Source of the DNA: Arsenophonus sp052174495
GTDB taxonomy: Bacteria > Pseudomonadota > Gammaproteobacteria > Enterobacterales > Enterobacteriaceae
Assembly (NCBI GenBank): GCA_052174495.1
Contig: JBQMRR010000014.1
Location: forward strand, 1 to 55,642
Direction: 5' to 3'
Length of the DNA stretch: 55,642 nt
Shown here: positions 49,071 to 55,642 of the stretch, piece by piece
Numbering within the stretch: the stretch's first letter is position 1
How the letters are laid out: each line of letters begins with the position of its first letter
Translations under genes and position numbers: made by a program
The notes under the pieces: generated by a model
Told to the model about the DNA's origin: nothing
The model's database searches: none
What the model saw: only the letters and a program-made list of their open reading frames with translations

Positions 49071-49089
49071 TAATTGAGAAAAAATATTT

Positions 49090-51804
49090 ATGTTAACTAA
49101 GTTACTAAAAAAAATTTTTGGTACTAGTAATGATCATACTTTACATCGTTTAAGCAAAGTTGTTGATATTATTAATCAATTAGAGCCTAAATTTGAAAAA
49201 TTTTCTGACCAAGAACTTAAGGCTAAAACTGATGAATTTCGGCAGCGTCTTAAATCCGGTACAACCTTAGATGATTTAATCATTGAGGCATTTGCAACTG
49301 TTCGTGAAGCTAGTAAACGGGTTTTTAATATGCGGCATTTTAATGTTCAGTTGATAGGTGGAATGGTACTTAATGAACGCTGTATAGCAGAGATGCGTAC
49401 TGGTGAAGGAAAGACATTAACATCTACATTACCTGCATATTTAAATGCTTTAACTGGTAAGGGTGTCCATATTGTTACCGTAAACGATTACTTAGCTAAA
49501 CGTGATGCAGAAAATAATCGAGTACTGTTTGAATTTCTTGGTATGACAGTAGGTGTTAATTTATCAGGTATGCCAGTGACATTGAAGCGCGCAGCTTATG
49601 CCGCGGATATTACTTATGGAACTAACAATGAATATGGTTTTGATTATCTTCGTGATAATATGGCTTTTAGTCCAGAAGAGCGTGTGCAACGTAAACTTCA
49701 TTATGCATTAGTCGATGAGGTTGATTCTATTTTAATTGATGAAGCTCGTACTCCGTTGATTATTTCAGGACCAGCAGAAGATAGTTCAGATATATATAAA
49801 AAAATGGATAAACTAATCCCTAATCTTAGACAACAAGAAAAAGAAGATTCAGATATTTTTCGAGGTGAAGGTCATTTTTCTGTTGATGAAAAATCACGTC
49901 AAGTTACGTTGACAGAACGTGGATTAGAATTAATTGAGCAATTATTAGCAAAAGCGAATTTAATGAAAGAGGGCGAATCTCTATATTCTCCAGCTAATAT
50001 TATGCTTATGCATCATGTTATGGCTGCCTTACGTGCTCATGCACTTTTTAGTCGTGATGTAGATTATCTTATCAAAGATGGTCAGATTATTATTGTTGAT
50101 GAACATACTGGACGCACAATGAAAGGACGTCGTTGGTCAGATGGATTACATCAAGCTGTTGAGGCAAAAGAAGGTGTTGAAATTCAAAATGAGAATCAAA
50201 CATTAGCATCAATTACCTTCCAAAATTATTTTCGGCTATACGAAAAACTTGCGGGTATGACTGGTACTGCTGATACAGAAGCTTTTGAATTTAGATCTAT
50301 TTATAAATTGAATACAATTTCTATTCCAACTAATCGTCCGATGATTCGTAATGATTTACCTGATCTAGTTTATATGACTGAAGCAGACAAATTTATTGCC
50401 ATTATCGATGATATTCGTAAATGTACTAGCAGAGGTCAACCTGTATTAGTAGGTACTATTTCCATCGAAAAATCAGAGCTAATTTCTCAAGAGCTAACTA
50501 AAGCTAAAATTCCGCATAATGTTTTAAATGCTAAGTTTCATGCAATGGAAGCAGATATCATTGCTGAAGCCGGGCAGGCAGGTTCGGTAACTATTGCAAC
50601 TAATATGGCCGGGCGAGGTACAGATATTGTATTAGGAGGCAGCTGGCAAGCAGAAATCAATAAACTAGAGAACGCTAGTCAGGAGCAAATTGATCAAATC
50701 AAGACAGCCTGGCAAGATCGTCATGAGGGGGTAATTGCTGCTGCTGGTTTGCATATCATTGGTACAGAACGGCATGAATCTCGTCGTATTGATAACCAAT
50801 TACGTGGACGTTCTGGACGTCAAGGGGATCCAGGTTCATCCCGTTTTTATCTTTCAATGGAAGATTCTTTGATGCGTATTTTTGCCTCCGATAGAATGAC
50901 TAGAATGATGCGTAAATTGGGGATGAAACCTGGTGAAGCGATTGAGCATCCTTGGGTAACGAAAGCAATTGTTAATGCACAACGTAAGATTGAAAGCCGT
51001 AACTTTGATATTCGAAAACAACTTTTAGAATATGATGATGTTGCTAATGATCAGCGCCGAGCCATCTATTTGCAGCGCAATGATTTATTAGATGGTGATA
51101 ATATTAGTGAAACAATTAACAGTATTCGTGAAGACGTAATAAGCGTAACTATTGATACTTATATTCCTCCCCAGTCTTTGGAAGAAATGTGGGATATTGA
51201 TGCTTTAGAAAAGCGGTTAAGTAAGGATTTTAATTTAAAGTTACCTATTCAAAAGTGGTTGGATAAAGAACCAGAATTACATGAAGAAACCTTGCGTGAA
51301 CGTATCCTAGAAAAAATAATTGCAGCTTATAAGGAAAAAGAAAGAATTGTAGGTAGCGATAAGATAATGCGTAATTTTGAGAAGAGCATCATGTTACAAA
51401 CTCTTGATACTTTATGGAAAGAGCATTTGGCTGCAATGGATTATTTGCGCCAGGGAATTCATTTACGAGGCTATGCACAAAGAGATCCAAAACAGGAATA
51501 TAAGCGTGAATCTTTTAGTATGTTTGCGAATATGTTAGAAACTCTAAAATATGAAGTAATTAGTACATTAAGCAAACTAGAAGTTAGATTACCAGAAAAA
51601 GTAGCTTTGCTTGATCAGCAAAAACATGAAGAGGCAGAGTTTCTTATAAAGAAACGGCACCTTATTCATAAAATTAAAAATGAAGCATTAATCTCAAAAA
51701 CAGAACCTCAAATATCAGGCCAAGGCTATAAAATAGGTCGCAATGAACTTTGTCCATGTGGTTCAAGTAAAAAATATAAGCATTGTCATGGTAACTTGAA
51801 TTAA
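49090..51804 (+). CDS. secA: Protein translocase ATPase SecA
   Basis: SecA drives preproteins through SecYEG. The 904 residues match E. coli (901). The DEAD motor has Walker A MRTGEGKT (about 102-109) and LVDEVDSILIDEAR (about 206-219). The second motor domain has ATNMAGRGTDIVLGG (about 502-516) and RIDNQLRGRSGRQGDPGSSRF. The C-terminal zinc finger CPCGSSKKYKHCHG, which binds SecB and phospholipid, is intact. The middle of the C-terminal linker is shorter in Gln/Ala repeats than E. coli. With secM dead, its translation is presumably no longer export-sensing. Confidence 0.97.
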   Translation: MLTKLLKKIFGTSNDHTLHRLSKVVDIINQLEPKFEKFSDQELKAKTDEFRQRLKSGTTLDDLIIEAFATVREASKRVFNMRHFNVQLIGGMVLNERCIAEMRTGEGKTLTSTLPAYLNALTGKGVHIVTVNDYLAKRDAENNRVLFEFLGMTVGVNLSGMPVTLKRAAYAADITYGTNNEYGFDYLRDNMAFSPEERVQRKLHYALVDEVDSILIDEARTPLIISGPAEDSSDIYKKMDKLIPNLRQQEKEDSDIFRGEGHFSVDEKSRQVTLTERGLELIEQLLAKANLMKEGESLYSPANIMLMHHVMAALRAHALFSRDVDYLIKDGQIIIVDEHTGRTMKGRRWSDGLHQAVEAKEGVEIQNENQTLASITFQNYFRLYEKLAGMTGTADTEAFEFRSIYKLNTISIPTNRPMIRNDLPDLVYMTEADKFIAIIDDIRKCTSRGQPVLVGTISIEKSELISQELTKAKIPHNVLNAKFHAMEADIIAEAGQAGSVTIATNMAGRGTDIVLGGSWQAEINKLENASQEQIDQIKTAWQDRHEGVIAAAGLHIIGTERHESRRIDNQLRGRSGRQGDPGSSRFYLSMEDSLMRIFASDRMTRMMRKLGMKPGEAIEHPWVTKAIVNAQRKIESRNFDIRKQLLEYDDVANDQRRAIYLQRNDLLDGDNISETINSIREDVISVTIDTYIPPQSLEEMWDIDALEKRLSKDFNLKLPIQKWLDKEPELHEETLRERILEKIIAAYKEKERIVGSDKIMRNFEKSIMLQTLDTLWKEHLAAMDYLRQGIHLRGYAQRDPKQEYKRESFSMFANMLETLKYEVISTLSKLEVRLPEKVALLDQQKHEEAEFLIKKRHLIHKIKNEALISKTEPQISGQGYKIGRNELCPCGSSKKYKHCHGNLN

Positions 51805-51827
51805 AGCTTAATTGCTAAAACAATTAA

Positions 51828-51857
51828 AATAAGAGCAGATAATATTTTTCTCTTATT
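51828..51857 (+). terminator. Possible weak terminator after secA
   Basis: AATAAGAG (51828-51835) pairs with CTCTTATT (51850-51857) around a 14-base loop, 23 bases after the secA stop. There is no T-run afterwards, and the stem is AT-rich, so this is a weak candidate. Confidence 0.3.
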
Positions 51858-52069
51858 ATAAAACTTTAAAAGTAATAAAAATTATTTTTATATAAAAATA
51901 ATAAATCGTTTTACTTGTTGATATTATTAGAAAATTTATATTAAAAAATTTGGCTACTTTGCTTAATAAAGATAGTGGTAGAAATCCCTTATGCAGTATA
52001 AAAAATTTTGCTATAGTGAGGGTTATTATTATAAAAAGAAACCAGGAATATATCTTAAAAAAAGATTCT
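51858..52069. other. Intergenic after secA
   Basis: AT-rich, nothing recognised. In E. coli mutT follows secA; I see no MutT remnant here. Confidence 0.35.
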
Positions 52070-52560
52070 TTCTTTCACTCCTTGCCAATATAAATCTGAT
52101 ACTATTAGATTAGTTTAGCGATAATCTATCGGATGATATCGATTTATATATTGAAGCAACTCAATTCACTTTATTCTGTTCATATTGTCACAGTAAGTAT
52201 GTAAACGCTGAGGGAGATTTATTAGGGCTACAGTAAGATCATTGAAAAAATTCACGATTGCAGGAAAAAATTTAACAATTTTATAGAAGTGTTCTGGTGA
52301 AACTAGAACAAAAGGATAAATAATTTAGTTATCTCCTATATATAGGATAGCGTAAATTTACGGAAGTTAGAAAACTAAATAAATTTTAACTTAAAATAGC
52401 CTTTAGATTAGTGTAACTATTTTTAATTCTGGTTAAAAACTTTAAATTACTCAACATCGGTATATTTAACTGCAGAATCAGAATTACCTAAATCAGTATT
52501 TGGTAGTAGAAAAATTCTATTGCAATCTATGAAAGGATTGCTCAAAGTTAAACCTTAATT
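52070..52560 (+). mobile_element. IS1595/ISXO2-like transposase pseudogene, copy 2
   Basis: IDLYIEATQFTLFCSYCHSK (about 52140-52200), with Cys-x2-Cys of a zinc ribbon, parallels copy 1 at about 21060-21115 base by base (GATATCGATTTATATATTGAAG against AATATCGATTTATGTGTTGAAG, each shown for comparison). Further on, KIAFRLV (about 52400) parallels KTAFRWR, and ESELPKSVFGSRK (about 52475-52515) resembles DETFFPKSFKGSR. It ends earlier than copy 1. Heavily interrupted. Confidence 0.65.
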
Positions 52561-53204
52561 TTTCAAAGAAAATACTATCTTCCGTGGAAATAAGAGTCAA
52601 TTTTTTATTGAGTCATATCTATCAAACAGCCACAAAAATAACTGTATTATACATATCTCCCTAAAAGTTTTTATTCCAATTTTTTTAAAAAAATACAAAA
52701 GTAATAAAATAATTATTAATATCTTTACATGAAAAATTAAACAATTTTGCTTAAATAGAAATAACCGCTATGCTAATCAGCAATCCTGTTTCTATTACCA
52801 TTTTTCAACATTTAAATGGCCGCTATAATAGCGATTAAAGAGATATTATAAATATTAAAATAAAGTAGTTAATTTTGTATTAAATGCATTATTTAAATTA
52901 AAAAAACGTACAAAACGTATATAAAATTTCATTACTATATAATATATATCAAAGTAATTATTGTTTTATTTTTTAATTTTTAATTTTTTAAAATAATAAC
53001 TAATTGTTTGATACACTTGATACGGAAACCATTACGCTACTGAAATTAATTGCTTGAAAATTTTTGTAACCTTTAGATTAAAAACACTAAATTAAGTTGA
53101 TGCGGAAAAAGTTTTACTTAATATAAAATAAATTTTACTATACAAAATCCTAAATAAATAAAAGTTATTAACTAATAATCGAATAAATCAAAATTTCCTA
53201 TTGA
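52561..53204. other. Decayed AT-rich DNA before the htpX terminator
   Basis: No gene seen. The block from about 52670 to 53200 is extremely AT-rich, with homopolymer runs of A and T. Confidence 0.4.
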
Positions 53205-53250
53205 AATAAAATAATAATCCCACCTAATAAGGTGGGATTATTATTTTATT
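53205..53250 (-). terminator. Rho-independent terminator of htpX
   Basis: A perfect 20-bp stem (53205-53224 with 53231-53250; core AATAATAATCCCACC / GGTGGGATTATTATT) with a six-base loop lies three bases after the htpX stop. The AT-rich outer stem gives a U-tract on either strand, so it may work in both directions. Confidence 0.9.
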
Positions 53251-53253
53251 GTT

Positions 53254-54150
53254 TTATCTATTAAGATAAGTGCCTCTACGTAAGGCTTCAATACGTTTAT
53301 CAAGAGGGGGATGAGATAAAAACAACTCACTAAAAGATTTAGAACGCCCATTAATGCAAAAAGCCATCATACTGCCAACTTCCTCTGGTTCATAACTTGT
53401 TTTTAGACGCTGTAGGGCAGCAATCATTTTCTCTCTACCCACTAAACCAGCCGAACCTGCATCTGCGCGGAATTCACGATAACGTGAAAACCACATAGTA
53501 ATAATACTCGCCAAAATAGCAAATACGATTTCTAATACCATTGATACTGCAAAGTAAATCATTGGATTACCCTGACTATTTTCATTTTCACTTTCATTTT
53601 CATTATTGCTATTTGATAAAAATCCAGACGCTAACTGAGCAATAGTACGTGAAATAAAAATAACAAAAGTATTTATTACTCCTTGCAATAAGGTCATTGT
53701 TACCATGTCACCATTAGTAATATGACTAATCTCATGAGCAATAACTGCTTCAGCTTCATCACGATCCATGCTTTCTAATAACCCTGTACTAACAGCAACC
53801 AGTGACGCATCACGACGAGCTCCGGTAGCAAAAGCGTTAATATCGAGTGCATGATAAATAGCAACTTCTGGCATTTTAATGCCAGTTTGATCAGACTGAC
53901 GCTTAACAGTATTTAATAACCAATGTTCCGTTTCTGTTGTCGGGTTTTCAATTACCTTTCCACCAACAGAACGCAATGCCATCCATTTTGATATTAGTAA
54001 TGAAATAAATGAGCCACCAAACCCAAAAAGACCAGCCATAATCATTAACCCCGAAACGCTTTGTTCTTGGATACCAGTCAAGCTCAAAATAATTCCAAAT
54101 ACAAACATTACTGCCAAGTTTGTAAGTAAAAACAAGGCTATTCGCATCAT
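53254..54150 (-). CDS. htpX: Inner-membrane zinc metalloprotease HtpX
   Basis: HtpX degrades misfolded membrane proteins together with FtsH. The 298 residues (E. coli 293) start MMRIALFLLTNLAVMFVFG, with two N-terminal membrane helices (about 4-24 and 34-54), then the M48 zinc motif HEISH (His139, Glu140, His143). Two more hydrophobic segments (about 152-175 and 195-220) follow, with the third ligand Glu in RYREFRADAGSAGLVG (about 222-237). A hydrophilic insert NSNNENESENENSQGN replaces the Gly/Glu loop of E. coli. The gene has a terminator at its end and a possible sigma32 promoter. Confidence 0.96.
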   Translation of the reverse strand: MMRIALFLLTNLAVMFVFGIILSLTGIQEQSVSGLMIMAGLFGFGGSFISLLISKWMALRSVGGKVIENPTTETEHWLLNTVKRQSDQTGIKMPEVAIYHALDINAFATGARRDASLVAVSTGLLESMDRDEAEAVIAHEISHITNGDMVTMTLLQGVINTFVIFISRTIAQLASGFLSNSNNENESENENSQGNPMIYFAVSMVLEIVFAILASIITMWFSRYREFRADAGSAGLVGREKMIAALQRLKTSYEPEEVGSMMAFCINGRSKSFSELFLSHPPLDKRIEALRRGTYLNR

Positions 54151-54207
54151 AAAAATTGCTTTCCTTTATTAATTAATAACGATTAACATTAAATTAGTAA
54201 TATATAA

Positions 54208-54233
54208 ATAATGTTTTTTAATTATTTTTCAAG
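54208..54233 (-). promoter_or_regulatory. Possible heat-shock promoter of htpX
   Basis: On the minus strand CTTGAA (54233-54228) followed after 11 bases by AAACATTA resembles a sigma32 promoter, but the -10 part matches weakly and the spacer is short. htpX is heat-induced in E. coli. AT-rich -10-like hexamers follow, so an ordinary sigma70 promoter is equally possible. Confidence 0.25.
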
Positions 54234-54399
54234 CCCTTTCTTGTGCAGATATAAAAAAAACACTCAACTTTACATTTATACAAAAACTAGTATTTTTATT
54301 TTAAAAAATAATTGTTATATAATTTTTTATTTTTATAAAGCACTTTAGTTAAAAACTATATAAAAAAGTTATTAGTAAATCTGGTATATTTTTCTGTTA

Positions 54400-54690
54400 G
54401 CTACATTCTGCTTTGATACTTCGTAAATCTGTTCTACATCTTTAAATTAGACGTTGCTTACCTCATGGTAAGCGGGTGAATTCAGTTAACTGCTTTTACT
54501 TTTCTGAACAAACTGTAACAGCTTAAATGCAATTGAAATCCTTCTTTTTTTGAACTACAGTGCTTCAGGTATCGGCTTTGAATATTCACTATCACAAAAA
54601 GCGATTTAATTAACTTCGTCACTACTTATTGATACTTGTGCGTTGACGGGAAGTCGTGGAATGCCAACCATTATTGTTGAATTATTAGAA
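54400..54690 (-). mobile_element. IS256-family transposase remnant, C-terminal part
   Basis: Reading leftwards: HDFPSTHKYQ, a stop, VVTKLIKSLFVIVNIQSRY (about 54665-54580), then FKDVEQIYEVSKQN near 54450-54405. It matches YDFPAEHWxxLRTTNPIESTFATVRLRTKR and the FKDG end of the family, and it parallels the fragment at 10840-11190. The rest of the element is not seen to the right. Confidence 0.72.
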
Positions 54691-55642
54691 AATTAAATTA
54701 CCCTTTAAGAGCAGAATAAAAAGCTCTGATTTTATTACTAAAAGCAAATTAAATTGGTTTAATCGGTTTATTGTAAGTTAAAATTTTATTGGAGTATGTA
54801 TTCTTTAACCTAATATATTAATTTTAGAGATATTAACTCTAAGTTTGGCTTAATAACCTCTTTTTTATTTTATGTATTATTTCTAACAACAGTTATGTTA
54901 CCTCAGCTTGTTAATCTGAGCGTTGATAAAAGTAGTCTGTCTGACGCGACAGGGTTCATTCTATACAAATCTGCGCACAGGAATCCTATTCATTAAAAAA
55001 GTAAATCTCTCCTCTCCTGTTATTTGCGAACTGTCCCTTCTTCAGCGCTTTATACATCTTCAATAAGAATGTACCTCATTAACATTTCAATAAGAAACCA
55101 TAATAATGGATCATCTTAAGATGATTTGCTAAAATATAGCTAATATATAGTATCTGATTATCTTTTCTTGATTTAGGATCTGCTACCGATATCGCTTTAA
55201 AGTCTAGTAGTTATAGTAATGATGTACAACACTTTTCTCATTCAGTAATACCTCAGTTTTGGCGCGGATAATGCTAGTTATTTAAAGTAGTGGCACCAAG
55301 CTATTCCACATTATATTACTTTTTTTAAGGAAAGCGTATTTTCCAGTAACATCTCCGTACTGTGGCTTCAGATAACGCTATAACTTGATTCCTTGAGCAG
55401 ATATATGCCAAAACAAAGAAAGACATTGAGATTTATTAGGTTATAGTTATAACACAATAGTTGGATGATAGTATCTCGGCATAGGATTTCCTCTTTTAGC
55501 GTTCTTTTTTAATAACACCTCATTAATCATACAGGAATTTAATCTATAGACTCCCAGGAGTAACGGAGATAGGAACATGCACATGTTGATTGAGTTGTCA
55601 ACTATAAATCTGTAAGGAACAGATAGCATTTTAATACCCTGT
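54691..55642. other. Decayed region at the right edge
   Basis: About 950 bases with no assignable gene. A 60-codon minus-strand open stretch (55447-55629) has no recognised family, no ribosome site and runs into stops on both sides. The E. coli neighbour of htpX, prc, could not be recognised here. Confidence 0.35.

Noticed and set aside
55447..55629. A 60-codon minus-strand frame at the right edge.
   Set aside because: Ends NEVLLKKNAKRGNPMPRYYH, which looks protein-like, but I could not link it to a family, and the flanks are decayed.

Overview
The window looks like part of the chromosome of a gammaproteobacterial insect endosymbiont of the order Enterobacterales, undergoing genome decay. 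The 16S rRNA gene (5163-6704) and the proteins most resemble Morganellaceae, and an Arsenophonus-like symbiont is my best guess from memory of the 16S sequence. The DNA is clearly AT-rich by eye. About a third of the window is non-coding wreckage: dead genes, dead rRNA and tRNA genes, and insertion-sequence remnants crossed by many stops and frameshifts. The surviving genes are full length and close to their E. coli relatives.

Layout. 1-4632: bamD 5' end (minus), rluD, a pgeF pseudogene, and clpB behind a likely sigma32 promoter. 4633-9030: a ribosomal RNA operon in which the promoter, boxA, the RNase III processing arms and the 16S gene are preserved, while spacer tRNA-Ile and tRNA-Ala, 23S and 5S are all decayed. 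9110-10468: pssA (minus). 10.8-12.0 kb: IS256-family remnants. 12294-15770: divergent gyrA and ubiG. 16133-19847: nrdA-nrdB-yfaE, the class Ia ribonucleotide reductase operon. 19.85-24.7 kb: an IS graveyard with IS481, IS1595 and IS256 family remnants. 24803-26023: fabB, with a FabR-type operator between its -35 and -10 boxes and a strong terminator. 26.1-30.4 kb: another dead IS256 copy, unassigned decayed DNA and a mraZ pseudogene. 30451-47803: a complete, tightly overlapping division and cell-wall (dcw) cluster, rsmH-ftsL-ftsI-murE-murF-mraY-murD-ftsW-murG-murC-ddlB-ftsQ-ftsA-ftsZ, followed by lpxC. 47917-51804: a DUF721/DciA-like gene (minus), a secM pseudogene and secA. 51.8-55.6 kb: an IS1595 remnant, htpX (minus) with a terminator, and an IS256 remnant.

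How the genes work together. The retained set covers peptidoglycan precursor synthesis and septation (mur, fts and ddlB genes), lipid A commitment (lpxC), phospholipid and unsaturated fatty acid synthesis (pssA, fabB), outer membrane assembly (bamD), protein export (secA), DNA topology and dNTP supply (gyrA, nrdAB, yfaE), ubiquinone synthesis (ubiG), ribosome maturation (rluD, rsmH) and protein quality control (clpB, htpX). The losses hit accessory or regulatory layers: pgeF (peptidoglycan editing), mraZ (dcw regulator), secM (secA translation sensor) and one copy of 23S/5S.

I found no convincing new multi-gene system. The most unusual items are the orphaned 16S gene with its processing helix intact beside a dead 23S, the fossil SecM arrest peptide, a DciA-type helicase-loader candidate, and the operator-in-spacer promoter of fabB.
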